This document shows positions 36,811-46,667 of a DNA stretch of 64,000 nucleotides, in pieces. The stretch spans positions 100,550-164,549 of the forward strand of contig JAKMDI010000014.1 of NCBI GenBank assembly GCA_022428005.1. The letters are read 5' to 3'. The notes under the pieces are model-generated. The model was not told where the DNA came from. It saw only the letters and a list, made by a program, of their open reading frames with translations, and ran no database searches. The stretch is from Flavobacteriaceae bacterium (lineage in GTDB: Bacteria; Bacteroidota; Bacteroidia; Flavobacteriales; Flavobacteriaceae). The first letter of the stretch is position 1. Each line of letters begins with the position of its first letter. Made by a program: the position numbers and the translations under genes.

Positions 36811-37830
36811 ATGGGTTTCCTCACAGAAGAAATTGCTATAGATTTAGGAACCGCCAATACCCTCATCATTCACAATGACAAGGTTGTGGTGGACAGTCCT
36901 TCTATAGTGGCCATAGATCGTACGACCAACAAAATTATTGCCATTGGTAATGAGGCGAGTATGATGCATGGTAAAACCCATGAAAACATCAAAACGATTC
37001 GACCACTAAAAGATGGAGTTATAGCCGATTTTAATGCTTCTGAGCAAATGATCAATTCCTTGATCAAAAGCATCCCTTCGCTCAAAAGAAAATTCTTCAC
37101 CCCCTCCCTCAGAATGGTAATTTGTATCCCCTCTGGAATTACCGAAGTAGAAATGCGGGCTGTAAAAGAATCTGCTGAACGTGTCAACGGAAAAGAAGTG
37201 TATTTAATTCATGAACCCATGGCCGCTGCCATTGGAATTGGGATAGACATCATGCAACCCAAGGGAAATATGATCGTTGATATCGGTGGTGGAACCACTG
37301 AAATTGCCGTGATTGCTTTATCTGGAATTGTATGTGACAAATCTGTAAAAATCGCAGGGGATGCGTTCACCAATGACATTGTGAATTTTATGAGAAGTAA
37401 GCACAATCTCTATATTGGCGAACGAACCGCTGAGAAAATAAAAATATTGATTGGCGCCGTTGTTGAAGACCTTGAAAACCCTCCCGAAGACATGTCGGTT
37501 CAGGGAAGAGATTTGGTCACTGGAAAACCAAAACAAGTGATGATTTCCTACTCAGAGGTGGCCAAAGCATTGGATAAGTCCATCATCAGAATAGAAGAGG
37601 CAATTATGGAGGCTTTGTCACAAACCCCTCCAGAATTGGCTGCTGACATCTACAATACGGGAATATATTTAGCTGGTGGAGGAGCCCTTCTCAGAGGCTT
37701 AGACCTCCGAATATCACGTAAAACAGATCTTCCTGTATATATCGCTGAAGACCCGCTACAAGCCGTTGTGCGCGGCACTGGTATTACCTTGAAAAACATC
37801 GAGAGATACAAAACCATTCTGATCAAATAA
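36811..37830 (+). CDS. mreB: Rod shape-determining protein MreB
   Basis: A 339-residue bacterial actin. It has the phosphate-1 motif AIDLGTANTLI, phosphate-2 VDIGGGTTEIAVI, and the adenosine motif LAGGGALLRGLD. MreB filaments guide lateral wall synthesis. It is first in mreB-mreC-mreD-mrdA-rodA, with mreC starting 6 bp later. The sequence CATAACTTTAG before it resembles a weak -7 element. Confidence 0.98.
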   Translation: MGFLTEEIAIDLGTANTLIIHNDKVVVDSPSIVAIDRTTNKIIAIGNEASMMHGKTHENIKTIRPLKDGVIADFNASEQMINSLIKSIPSLKRKFFTPSLRMVICIPSGITEVEMRAVKESAERVNGKEVYLIHEPMAAAIGIGIDIMQPKGNMIVDIGGGTTEIAVIALSGIVCDKSVKIAGDAFTNDIVNFMRSKHNLYIGERTAEKIKILIGAVVEDLENPPEDMSVQGRDLVTGKPKQVMISYSEVAKALDKSIIRIEEAIMEALSQTPPELAADIYNTGIYLAGGGALLRGLDLRISRKTDLPVYIAEDPLQAVVRGTGITLKNIERYKTILIK

Positions 37831-37836
37831 TGGCTT

Positions 37837-38643
37837 ATGCGGCAGCTTATAAATGCGCTAATTAAGTACAAGAATACCCTATTATACTTAGGGCTGTTGT
37901 TCCTCTCAACCATCATCCTAAGTAATAGAAGTTTTTATCACAAGTCCACCTTTAGTAAAGGCGCTTTGGCCATTTCAAGTAACTTTAATCTGATGGGGAT
38001 GAACATCACAAATTACATGGATCTGGTCGATCAAAATAAAAAATTGATAGCGGAAAACGAAAAGCTTAAAGCCCTTGAGTTAATGCATCAAAATAATATT
38101 GAGTACGAAAATCGGGTCCCCGAGAAATTTGGATATGAAGTAAAATCGGCCAGAATTATAAAAAACAGCTACCAACTGGCGAGAAACTACCTTATTATTG
38201 ATAAGGGAGCCAAAGATGGTGTAGCATTAGAAATGGGTGTCATTTCCAGCGATGGTATCATTGGAATTGTCAATCAAGTTACAGACGATTTTTCAAGTGT
38301 TCTTTCAATCCTCCATCGGGACCTTAAAATCAATGCAGGATTTAAAAAAAATGGAGCCTACGGATCATTGGTCTGGGAGGGCAATCACCCTAAAAAAATG
38401 AAATTAAATGACATCTCCTCATTGAACACCGTGTCCACAGGAGATACCATTATCACAGCGGGTATGTCGGACTATTTTCCATATGGAATTCCCATTGGAG
38501 TTGTAACAAATATTAAAAAACCAGAACTTGAAGGCTACCTCAATATCGACGTTGAATTATTCAGTAATCTCACAGAAAAAAAGTTTGTGTATGTTATCGA
38601 TAACATAAAAATTGATCAACTTAAAGCTTTGAAATATGAGTAG
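37837..38643 (+). CDS. mreC: Rod shape-determining protein MreC
   Basis: A 268-residue protein with one N-terminal membrane helix (TLLYLGLLFLSTIILS), a coiled coil at about residues 60-90 (LVDQNKKLIAENEKLKALEL) and a periplasmic beta domain with IDKGAKDGVALEMGVIS and GIIGIVNQV, the MreC pattern. It links MreB to the wall synthesis enzymes. The end overlaps mreD by 8 bp. Confidence 0.96.
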   Translation: MRQLINALIKYKNTLLYLGLLFLSTIILSNRSFYHKSTFSKGALAISSNFNLMGMNITNYMDLVDQNKKLIAENEKLKALELMHQNNIEYENRVPEKFGYEVKSARIIKNSYQLARNYLIIDKGAKDGVALEMGVISSDGIIGIVNQVTDDFSSVLSILHRDLKINAGFKKNGAYGSLVWEGNHPKKMKLNDISSLNTVSTGDTIITAGMSDYFPYGIPIGVVTNIKKPELEGYLNIDVELFSNLTEKKFVYVIDNIKIDQLKALKYE

Positions 38644-39139
38644 GTATAATATCGTATTGACCCTTCAATTTATACTGCTGCTCTTTGTGCAAGCTTTTTT
38701 GTTGAGTAATATTAATTTCTTTGGTTTTATAAACCCCAATTTGTATCTACTTTTCTTTCTCATGTACCGGTTAGATGGAGACCGAACAGCGCTCATTATT
38801 TTAGGTTTTTTGATGGGGCTTCTTTTAGACCTGTTGACCCAAGGATCAGGTGGCCATACAATTGCCTCTTTGACCATTACTTATTTAAGACCATACATCA
38901 TTAGATTCTCTTTTGGCGTTAATTATGATGTTCCTATGGGGATGATCAGAGGGAGTCTTGTCAACCAAAGGGTCGCTTATTTTTTACAGATGATCCTCAT
39001 ACATCATTTACTTCTTTTTGTGGTAATCTATTTTAGTTTCGACAACATTCTTACCATCATAAAAAATACTTTTTTAAGTGCTTTTTTTACCTTTATATTG
39101 GTGTATATTTCATTAGGGCTTTTTAAAGAAAGAAAATGA
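38636..39139 (+). CDS. mreD: Rod shape-determining protein MreD
   Basis: A 167-residue membrane protein with five to six helices and the segment PNLYLLFFLMYRLDGDR, followed by GFLMGLLLDLL, as in Bacteroidota MreD. It acts with MreC in the elongasome. Its start overlaps mreC by 8 bp, and its stop overlaps the mrdA start by 4 bp. Sequence is poorly conserved in the family; operon position makes the call firm. Confidence 0.93.
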   Translation: MSRYNIVLTLQFILLLFVQAFLLSNINFFGFINPNLYLLFFLMYRLDGDRTALIILGFLMGLLLDLLTQGSGGHTIASLTITYLRPYIIRFSFGVNYDVPMGMIRGSLVNQRVAYFLQMILIHHLLLFVVIYFSFDNILTIIKNTFLSAFFTFILVYISLGLFKERK

Positions 39140-41001
39140 TCAGGCGATTTTTTTTACCATTCGTTACATTTTTAACCGCTGTCATATTTATAGGCAGGTT
39201 GGTAGGTCTTCAATTAATGAACTCCTCCTACAAGCTGCTTTCGGATGCAAACGCCGTCGTTGAAAGCTCAGTATATCCTGAGCGTGGATATATATACGAC
39301 CGCCACCATAAGCTTTTGGTATCCAATCAACCCGTTTACGACCTGATGGCCATTCCAGAAAACATTTCTCCCTTTGATACTTTGGAACTCGCTGTGCTGT
39401 TGGGGGTGAAAAAATCTAAACTAAAGGAGCAAATTGATTTTGCTAAGAATTTTTCTGTTAAGCTACCCTCCATAATTATTGGAAAAATTTCTAAAGAACG
39501 TAATGCTGTGGTGCAAGAAAAAATTTGGAAATATTCCGGTTTTTTTCTCCAAAAAAATTCAGTCAGAAACTACCCAGTTCCTTTGGCTTCCAATATCCTT
39601 GGGTACGTCAGTGAAGTCAATAAAAATGATATCCAAAAAAACAGCTACTACCGCATGGGTGAAGTTATTGGTAGACAAGGAATAGAAAATTATTACGAAG
39701 ATTTATTGAGGGGGAGAAAAGGAAAAAAATTCTTTCAAAAAGATCGGTTCAACCGCATTATCGGCTCATACGAAAATGGCATTTATGACATTCCAATGCA
39801 AGGAGCTCAAAACTTAGTTTTGACCTTAGATCTTGAACTTCAAAAATATGGGGAAACCCTTTTACAAAACAAAAGAGGAGGAATTGTGGCCATAGAGCCA
39901 AAAACTGGAGAAATTCTCTCATTGGTTTCTGCTCCCAGCTATGACCCCAATATTTTAGTCGGCAGAGAAAGGTCCACTAACTACAGAAAATTGGCCATGG
40001 ACACTTTAGCCAAACCCTTATTTGACAGGGGACTCCAGGCGCAATATGCTCCAGGGTCTCCCTTCAAAACATTGAATGCACTTATTGCACTTCAGGAAGG
40101 GGTCATCGATTCTACTACGAAATTTAAATGTCAAAAAGGTCACTTCTATGCCCAAGGAAGGTTTATGGAATGTCATTGCCGATATGGAACGGACAACAAT
40201 CTCATGTCGGGTATTTACCGTTCGTGCAATACCTACTTCGCCAACACCTACAGAAGAATATTAGACCAGTCTGGAGAAAGTGTAGAAGAAGGCATGAACA
40301 TTTGGAACAAACACCTCAAAAGTTTTGGTTTGGGCAACTATTTGGGGTATGACCTGCCTGTGGGTAAAAAGGGGTTTGTTCCAGATACCGATTATTATAA
40401 TTTCTGGTATAAAAAAGGGGGGTGGAAATCGGCAACCGTGGTTTCTAACGCAATTGGACAGGGAGAACTACTCACCACGCCTATTCAAATGGCAAATTTT
40501 ACAGCCGCCATTGCCAACAGGGGATATTTTTTTCAACCCCATTTTTTAAAATCTGTGGGCAAAGAATCTTTAGCTAAAGTCTATGAGAAAAAAATCACTT
40601 CCATTGATTCTATTCATTTTGAACCCGTCATTGAAGGCATGTTTCAGGTCGTTGAACGCGGGACGGCAAGGGTAGCAAAAATTAAAGGAATTGAAATCTG
40701 TGGAAAAACAGGAACTGTTGAGAATTTTATGAAAATCGAGGGGGAAAAAACACCCCTGACCGATCACTCAATTTTTATTGCTTTTGCTCCAAAAGACAAT
40801 CCTAAAATTGCGTTGGCAGTATATGTCGAAAATGGTTATTGGGGCTCCAGATGGGCCGCTCCCATTGCAAGCCTAATGATTGAAAAATACCTGACAGGAA
40901 AAGTTGAAAGAACGTATTTAGAAAATAGAATGTTAAATGGAAGTTTACTGGCAGAGTATGAAAAACCATACTCTGGAAAACCATTTATAATCAATGAATA
41001 A
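39136..41001 (+). CDS. mrdA: Penicillin-binding protein 2 (elongasome transpeptidase)
   Basis: A 621-residue class B PBP: one N-terminal membrane helix, a dimerisation domain with ERGYIYDRHHKLLVSNQ, and a transpeptidase domain with the three active-site motifs APGSPFKTL (SxxK), RSCNTYF (SxN) and CGKTGTVEN (KTG). It cross-links peptidoglycan during elongation with RodA. It overlaps mreD by 4 bp and rodA by 8 bp, consistent with coordinated translation. Confidence 0.97.
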   Translation: MIRRFFLPFVTFLTAVIFIGRLVGLQLMNSSYKLLSDANAVVESSVYPERGYIYDRHHKLLVSNQPVYDLMAIPENISPFDTLELAVLLGVKKSKLKEQIDFAKNFSVKLPSIIIGKISKERNAVVQEKIWKYSGFFLQKNSVRNYPVPLASNILGYVSEVNKNDIQKNSYYRMGEVIGRQGIENYYEDLLRGRKGKKFFQKDRFNRIIGSYENGIYDIPMQGAQNLVLTLDLELQKYGETLLQNKRGGIVAIEPKTGEILSLVSAPSYDPNILVGRERSTNYRKLAMDTLAKPLFDRGLQAQYAPGSPFKTLNALIALQEGVIDSTTKFKCQKGHFYAQGRFMECHCRYGTDNNLMSGIYRSCNTYFANTYRRILDQSGESVEEGMNIWNKHLKSFGLGNYLGYDLPVGKKGFVPDTDYYNFWYKKGGWKSATVVSNAIGQGELLTTPIQMANFTAAIANRGYFFQPHFLKSVGKESLAKVYEKKITSIDSIHFEPVIEGMFQVVERGTARVAKIKGIEICGKTGTVENFMKIEGEKTPLTDHSIFIAFAPKDNPKIALAVYVENGYWGSRWAAPIASLMIEKYLTGKVERTYLENRMLNGSLLAEYEKPYSGKPFIINE

Positions 41002-42253
41002 TAGTATTCTATACCGATTAGACTGGTGGTTGATATTAATTTATTCTCTGTTAATTGGTTTTGGTATTGTCAATATTTACTCTGCAACATTTAACAACAC
41101 ATCCACAGGTATTTTTGATATGAGTCAACCAGTTGGAAAGCAAATGTTCTTTTTAATTGTTAGTCTTTTTAGTGGAATTTTAATATTGTCGGTTAACAGT
41201 AAATTTTTTGAACAATTTGCCTCCATAGCCTATTATTTAAGCATCTTTTTACTCATTGGGCTTTTCATTTTTGGCAAAACAGTTTCTGGAGCAACCTCCT
41301 GGTACAATATAGCTGGCTTGAGCATACAACCATCGGAATTGGCGAAAGTGGCGACCGCTTTGATGATCGCAAGTTTAATGAGTAAAGTCCAGTCGGATCT
41401 GAAAAACCTCAACACATTTTTAAAAATATTAGGTGCGCTATTCCTACCCTTTGTACTTATTATTTTTCAACCCGATCCAGGTTCTGCGCTGGTCTTTGGG
41501 GCCTTCTTTTTTCCGCTTTTTAGAGAAGGTCTCAGCTATGTATACCTGGTATTGTTTGTTTCTCTAATGTTCTTGTTTTTTATTACGCTTAGCTTCCCTA
41601 TAAGCTTAGTAGTAATGATCATCACGCTGCTTATTTTTTTATTATTTTTTGTATTCATAAACATAAATAAAAAAATCAAAATTTGGCCATTTATTGGATC
41701 ATTCATAATCTCAGTAGGCTTCTCACTTTCGGTAGATTATATTTTTGATAATGTGCTTGAGCAGCGTCACAGGGACAGAATCAATATCGTATTGGGGAAG
41801 ACAGTTGACAACCAAGGCATCGGCTATAATATGAATCAATCAAAAATTGCCATAGGCGCTGGAGGACTCAAAGGAAAAGGATTTTTGGAGGGAACGCAAA
41901 CCAAAGGTGACTTTGTTCCTGAGCAACACACCGATTATATCTTTAGCACTGTGGGTGAAGAATGGGGATTTTTGGGCGGATCTTTGATGATAATTCTTTT
42001 TTGTTTACTGATCATCAGAATTGTTATTCAAGCGGAAAAACAAACCAATAAATTCAGGCTTATATATTCCCATGGAATCGCTGGTGTTTTATTTATTCAT
42101 TTTTTTATCAATGTAGGTATGTCGCTTGGTATTCTTCCCACCATAGGTATCCCCCTACCCTTTCTAAGTTATGGAGGGTCCAGTTTATTGGCCTTTACCA
42201 TCATGATATTTATTCATCTGAATTTTGACGCCAACAGGCTCAGCGAGTGGTAA
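40994..42253 (+). CDS. rodA: Rod shape-determining peptidoglycan polymerase RodA
   Basis: A 419-residue SEDS glycosyltransferase with about ten membrane helices. Motifs include VSGATSWYNIAGLSIQPSELAKV, FLPFVLIIFQPDPGSALVF and the C-terminal GIPLPFLSYGGSSLL. It polymerises glycan strands with PBP2. It is the last gene of the operon and converges on the permease gene, with only 2 bp between stop codons and no visible terminator. Confidence 0.97.
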   Translation: MNNSILYRLDWWLILIYSLLIGFGIVNIYSATFNNTSTGIFDMSQPVGKQMFFLIVSLFSGILILSVNSKFFEQFASIAYYLSIFLLIGLFIFGKTVSGATSWYNIAGLSIQPSELAKVATALMIASLMSKVQSDLKNLNTFLKILGALFLPFVLIIFQPDPGSALVFGAFFFPLFREGLSYVYLVLFVSLMFLFFITLSFPISLVVMIITLLIFLLFFVFININKKIKIWPFIGSFIISVGFSLSVDYIFDNVLEQRHRDRINIVLGKTVDNQGIGYNMNQSKIAIGAGGLKGKGFLEGTQTKGDFVPEQHTDYIFSTVGEEWGFLGGSLMIILFCLLIIRIVIQAEKQTNKFRLIYSHGIAGVLFIHFFINVGMSLGILPTIGIPLPFLSYGGSSLLAFTIMIFIHLNFDANRLSEW

Positions 42254-42255
42254 GG

Positions 42256-43335
42256 TCAATTTTTGACATCCAAAATATCTCTTAGACTGTTTCCTAAAGT
42301 CATAAAAGCCAAAACCAAACTCATAATGGCCAATCCGGGAAGAATCGTTAAATAAGGCTTTCCCAACAACAGGTATCGAAAATGGTCTTTTACCATTCCG
42401 CCCCAACTTGGAACTGGAGGCTGGGCACCTATTCCTAAAAAACTCAGTCCGCTTTCTATGAGAATCGCACTGGCAATGTTGGCCGCCGAAATGACAATCA
42501 ATGGGGGAACGACTAAGGGCAGAATGTGATGCCATATGATTCTGATTTTACCATAGCCTAAGGTATGTGCTGCCTGGATAAAAGTCTGCTCTTTCAGCGT
42601 TAAAAACTGCCCCCTGACCACTCGGGCTACTTCCACCCACATGGTTAAGCCTACTGCAATAAAAACTTGCCAATAACCCCTGCCCAATGCTAAGGTGATT
42701 GCGATGACCATCAACAAGGTAGGAATCGACCAAAAAACATTGATCAACCATACGATTATCTTATCGATATAACCTCCAAAAAAACCAGCCGTAGCTCCCA
42801 ATATTACCCCGATAATCAATGAAATAAATACTGCTATAAAACCTATAGAAAGTGAAATGCGCGACCCTACAATCAGCCGACTCAAAAGATCTCTTCCGTA
42901 TTTGTCCGTACCCATTAAAAATAATTTGTTGGTAATATGGTGTTCCTTGAAATTATCGGCTGAAAAGGGTGGTTGAAGCCTCGCAGCGTCTATAAATTCA
43001 AAATAATCATTGGGGGAACCATAGGGCTGTATAGCAACACCATCGGATTTCACCTGATAAGCTTGAATTGGAATTTCGGTTGTTTTATTTAAATTTCCTT
43101 TGAAAATAGTTGGCTTTGAGGGTAAGGAATCAATTGTTCTTAAAAGCAACATGTCGGTTCTGAAACCGGGAGATTTTGAATGGATAGACAAATGCATTTG
43201 ATTGGCATTTGTGGTGTTATCAGGGGCGATTTGATATGCAAAAACAGCCACCAAAATAAGTAAAGTAATATATATAACGCTAAAAAATGCCCAGAGGTCC
43301 TTCTGAATTTTTTTGTAAAAATTACCCCCCCTCAA
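42256..43335 (-). CDS. Oligopeptide-type ABC transporter permease (OppC/DppC-like)
   Basis: A 359-residue permease with an N-terminal membrane helix, a periplasmic insert of about 120 residues, and five more helices. DKYGRDLLSRLIVGSRISLSIG and the EAA-type loop EQTFIQAAHTLGYGKIRIIWHHILP are typical of OppC/DppC. It would form half of a peptide or nickel import channel, but no OppB, ATPase or binding protein is adjacent; these must be encoded elsewhere. It follows the tail-specific protease gene by 10 bp and may share its transcript. Confidence 0.9.
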   Translation of the reverse strand: MRGGNFYKKIQKDLWAFFSVIYITLLILVAVFAYQIAPDNTTNANQMHLSIHSKSPGFRTDMLLLRTIDSLPSKPTIFKGNLNKTTEIPIQAYQVKSDGVAIQPYGSPNDYFEFIDAARLQPPFSADNFKEHHITNKLFLMGTDKYGRDLLSRLIVGSRISLSIGFIAVFISLIIGVILGATAGFFGGYIDKIIVWLINVFWSIPTLLMVIAITLALGRGYWQVFIAVGLTMWVEVARVVRGQFLTLKEQTFIQAAHTLGYGKIRIIWHHILPLVVPPLIVISAANIASAILIESGLSFLGIGAQPPVPSWGGMVKDHFRYLLLGKPYLTILPGLAIMSLVLAFMTLGNSLRDILDVKN

Positions 43336-43345
43336 AATAATGAAT

Positions 43346-45457
43346 TTACTTTTTTACTTGGGCTACACTACTGCGTAAGTTGATGTTTAAGTCTTCCAAA
43401 ATATTCACCGCCTCATCGATGTAAAAATCCTGTTCTAGAACTTCAAACCATCTTTTCTTGCGCTCTTCAATAACCTCATCATTTAAAGCTCCTGGCTCTG
43501 GAATCCATTCAAAAGTTAACTCCGATCTGTAATCCTTGAGAACACTGAACTTGTCATTCATTTTTTTATTGAGCTCTAACTCTTTGAGGTAGTCATCAAA
43601 ATTGAGTGTATATGTATAATCGTCCTGTTGCGCCTCAATCCTTCTGGCTTGCTGGTCTACCAGTTGGATGTAAGGATGGTCTTTCAGTCGCTCAGCACTT
43701 TGACTTATTGCATAATCATAATTGATTTGACCTTGCCATTGTTGGTAAGGGGCAGGTTCTATGCTGTCCCACTCCAGTGGATTTTCCTGGTCTTTTTCGC
43801 CCATCTCTATGTAAGAATATTGATTCTTTACAACGATGTCACTCTTCACCCCTTCCAATTGGGTAGATCCCCCATTAATTCTGTAGAATTTATCAGTAGT
43901 CAGTTTTACTGCACCTAAATCCCCATGGGTACTTCCTGAAATTATACGGTTTAGATCAATTACATTTTGAACTGTTCCCTTTCCAAAAGTTTGCTTACTG
44001 CCCAATATGATGGCCCTTTTGTAGTCTTGAAGTGCAGCCGCTAAAATTTCTGAGGCAGAAGCGGAAAATTTATTGACCATAATGACCAACGAACCATCCC
44101 AAACTACATCTGGATCTTCATCGTATAAAATATCTTTTTTACCTCCGGTACTTTTGACTTGGACCACTGGTCCTTTATCAATAAAAAAACCGGTGATGTC
44201 CACAACCGTCTTGAGGGAGCCCCCTCCGTTGTTCCTTAAGTCTAAAATGATTCCACTGACGTTTTTCTTTTTTAGGGATTCTAATTCCTTTTTGATATCA
44301 CTGGCGGCATTTCTGCTTTTTCGATCCTTAAAATCAATATAGAATTTGGGCAACTCGATGAATCCATAACTTTCACCATTTTTCTTGATGATCGATGACT
44401 TGGCATAAGATTCCTCTAACTCTACCACATCTCTATTAATAATGACCTCCTCAGTGACACCGCTCACGCGTCTGACCGTAAGAAATACTTGAGTTCCTTT
44501 AGGTCCTTTGATGAGCTTTACCGCATCGCTCAATCGCATGGAACCTATCTCAACGCCATCTTCATTTTCCTGCGCTACTTTTAAGATAACATCGCCAACC
44601 TCTAAGGCTTTTGCTTTCCATACTGGCCCACCCACGATCACCTCAACTATTTTCACCTCCTGATCTTTCTTTTGCAGTCTCGCTCCTATTCCCTCAAACT
44701 TCCCGGAAATATTCAAATCAAATTTCTCTTTATCGTCTGGAGCAAAATAATTACTGTGGGGATCGAACTCCAACATAATGGAGTTTATATAAATAGAAAA
44801 CCATTCTTTGCGTTCAACTTCATTGTAAATTTCAAAAAAACTTTCGATATTTTCCCTTGTCTTGGTCCGCGCCTCTTCCTCCAAGACAAGCTTGGACCTG
44901 ATCTGGTAAGTGCTGTCTTTTTCAATTTCTACATCTTCTTTTTCAACCAAATCGGTATAGTATTCCAAGGTTGAAAGTTTAAATCTTTTGCGCCACATAG
45001 ACTTTAAACCATTCAACGTTTTGGCATAGGAGACCTCCTTAAAATTCATGCTTACAGAATCTTTCTTACTAAAATCAAAAGGGGTATCTAATAATTCGCC
45101 ATAGAAATTCTGAACTTGCAACATGCGGTCCATCAACCTGTCATAGGTCAGGTTGAAGAAAGAAATATCTGCAGCTTTAATTTGATCGTCTAAATCATTC
45201 TCATAGCGCTTAAAGTTATTGATGTCCGATTGAAGGAAAAAACGATGTTGACCATCAATGCCATCAATATAATTTTCAAAAACTTGTTTTGAAAATGAAT
45301 CATTTATGTCTTTTGGACTGAAATGGCCGCGTTGTAATACGTAGGTAACAACCTCAATCAATAATTTATCCTTTTCGGGATTACTGAAAAAAGCAGGACT
45401 GCTGCCTGTGATAATAAGTGTACTCAGGAGAACAACAAAAAGTCTGACAATCCGCAT
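43346..45457 (-). CDS. prc: Carboxy-terminal processing protease (tail-specific protease Prc)
   Basis: A 703-residue periplasmic protease: signal peptide, N-terminal helical domain (about 30-230), PDZ domain (about 240-330, including GIGARLQKKDQ) and an S41 catalytic domain with the nucleophile in NKFSASASEILAAAL and the lysine in QTFGKGTVQNV. The C-terminal part follows the tail-specific-protease family. It trims or degrades envelope proteins from their C-termini. Size matches E. coli Prc (about 680) rather than the shorter CtpA type. Divergent from surE over 127 bp, in which I see no clear promoter. Confidence 0.95.
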   Translation of the reverse strand: MRIVRLFVVLLSTLIITGSSPAFFSNPEKDKLLIEVVTYVLQRGHFSPKDINDSFSKQVFENYIDGIDGQHRFFLQSDINNFKRYENDLDDQIKAADISFFNLTYDRLMDRMLQVQNFYGELLDTPFDFSKKDSVSMNFKEVSYAKTLNGLKSMWRKRFKLSTLEYYTDLVEKEDVEIEKDSTYQIRSKLVLEEEARTKTRENIESFFEIYNEVERKEWFSIYINSIMLEFDPHSNYFAPDDKEKFDLNISGKFEGIGARLQKKDQEVKIVEVIVGGPVWKAKALEVGDVILKVAQENEDGVEIGSMRLSDAVKLIKGPKGTQVFLTVRRVSGVTEEVIINRDVVELEESYAKSSIIKKNGESYGFIELPKFYIDFKDRKSRNAASDIKKELESLKKKNVSGIILDLRNNGGGSLKTVVDITGFFIDKGPVVQVKSTGGKKDILYDEDPDVVWDGSLVIMVNKFSASASEILAAALQDYKRAIILGSKQTFGKGTVQNVIDLNRIISGSTHGDLGAVKLTTDKFYRINGGSTQLEGVKSDIVVKNQYSYIEMGEKDQENPLEWDSIEPAPYQQWQGQINYDYAISQSAERLKDHPYIQLVDQQARRIEAQQDDYTYTLNFDDYLKELELNKKMNDKFSVLKDYRSELTFEWIPEPGALNDEVIEERKKRWFEVLEQDFYIDEAVNILEDLNINLRSSVAQVKK

Positions 45458-45584
45458 AAATTTTTTTTAACAAGTAAATTTAACCAAAAACCCTTTATTT
45501 AAGCCAATACCCAAAAAACTTTTTATAGCCCGCAAATTAATGAGCAGGGATTATTATTTATAAATTTACACCCATAAACAACGC

Positions 45585-46358
45585 ATGGAAAAAAAACCGC
45601 TCATACTGGTCACGAACGACGATGGAATTACTGCACCTGGCATTAGAAATCTGATTGCGGTTATGAACGAGATCGGGGAAGTGGTCGTGGTAGCTCCAGA
45701 CAGTCCCCAGTCAGCAATGGGACACGCCATTACCATAAATTCTACACTCCATTGCACACCCATTGAGGTCCCCGAAGGTACCCATAAAGAATACAGCTGT
45801 TCTGGAACTCCTGCAGATTGTGTTAAACTGGCCGTAAACGAAATTTTAGACCGCAAACCCGATCTCTGTGTTTCAGGAATAAATCACGGCTCCAATTCCT
45901 CGATCAATGTGATCTACTCCGGAACTATGAGTGCTGCTGTTGAAGCTGGAATAGAGGGAATTCAAGCCATTGGTTTTTCACTTTTAGATTACCGTTGGAA
46001 TGCAGACTTTAACGCCATAAAAGAGTACGTTAAAAAAATTACAATAAGTGCCATAAAAAATAAAATCCCCTCCAATGTGGTGTTGAATGTGAATTTTCCA
46101 AAATTGCAGAAAGAAGAAATAAAAGGAATAAAAATTTGCAGGCAGGCCAACGCCTATTGGGTGGAGGAATTCGACAAGAGAACCAATCCAATGGGTTTGG
46201 ATTATTACTGGTTAACGGGAAAGTTTGTTAACGAGGACAAAGGAGAAGACACCGATGAGTGGGCTTTACAAAATGGTTTTATTTCTGTAGTTCCCGTAGA
46301 ATTTGACCTTACAGCACATCACGCAATTCAACAGTTAAACACTTGGAATTTTGAATAA
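45585..46358 (+). CDS. surE: 5'/3'-nucleotidase SurE
   Basis: A 257-residue phosphatase with the metal-binding N-terminus ILVTNDDGITAPGI, followed by VVAPDSPQSAMGHAIT and SGINHGSNSS, all SurE hallmarks. It removes phosphate from nucleoside monophosphates and short polyphosphate. Its end overlaps the next gene by 8 bp. Confidence 0.97.
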   Translation: MEKKPLILVTNDDGITAPGIRNLIAVMNEIGEVVVVAPDSPQSAMGHAITINSTLHCTPIEVPEGTHKEYSCSGTPADCVKLAVNEILDRKPDLCVSGINHGSNSSINVIYSGTMSAAVEAGIEGIQAIGFSLLDYRWNADFNAIKEYVKKITISAIKNKIPSNVVLNVNFPKLQKEEIKGIKICRQANAYWVEEFDKRTNPMGLDYYWLTGKFVNEDKGEDTDEWALQNGFISVVPVEFDLTAHHAIQQLNTWNFE

Positions 46359-46632
46359 TAATGAACTCTTTAAAGGAGTGATTGCCAGTTTATTTGCCAG
46401 TGCGAGTATCACCATTTTTATATTGCTCTATTTCTCTCAAGGACCTGTAGAGGATGCTATAATTTCTCTATATGATCAAAAAAAATTAGGGGGACTGATC
46501 AGTATGGGGGCCTTGATCAATCTGCCTCTTTTTTTCTTGGGCATGCGTAAAAAGAAAGTCAATTTTGCGAAAGGAATTTTAATCACCTCAATTTTTTTAG
46601 TTGTGGTGGTCGCTTTGCTCAAAATCATTTAA
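46351..46632 (+). CDS. Small three-helix membrane protein of unknown function
   Basis: A 93-residue protein with three predicted membrane segments (about residues 10-28, 47-64 and 72-92) and a KKK turn before the last. The only workable start is TTG at 46351, inside the end of surE (8 bp overlap), which implies coupled translation; no in-frame ATG exists nearby. It lies between surE and lpxB, 35 bp before lpxB. No known motif was recognised. Comparable small membrane ORFs occur in this position in flavobacteria. Confidence 0.7.
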   Translation: MNNNELFKGVIASLFASASITIFILLYFSQGPVEDAIISLYDQKKLGGLISMGALINLPLFFLGMRKKKVNFAKGILITSIFLVVVVALLKII

Positions 46633-46667
46633 TACAGTTTTTTCAGCCCAAAAATACTTGGAAGAGC

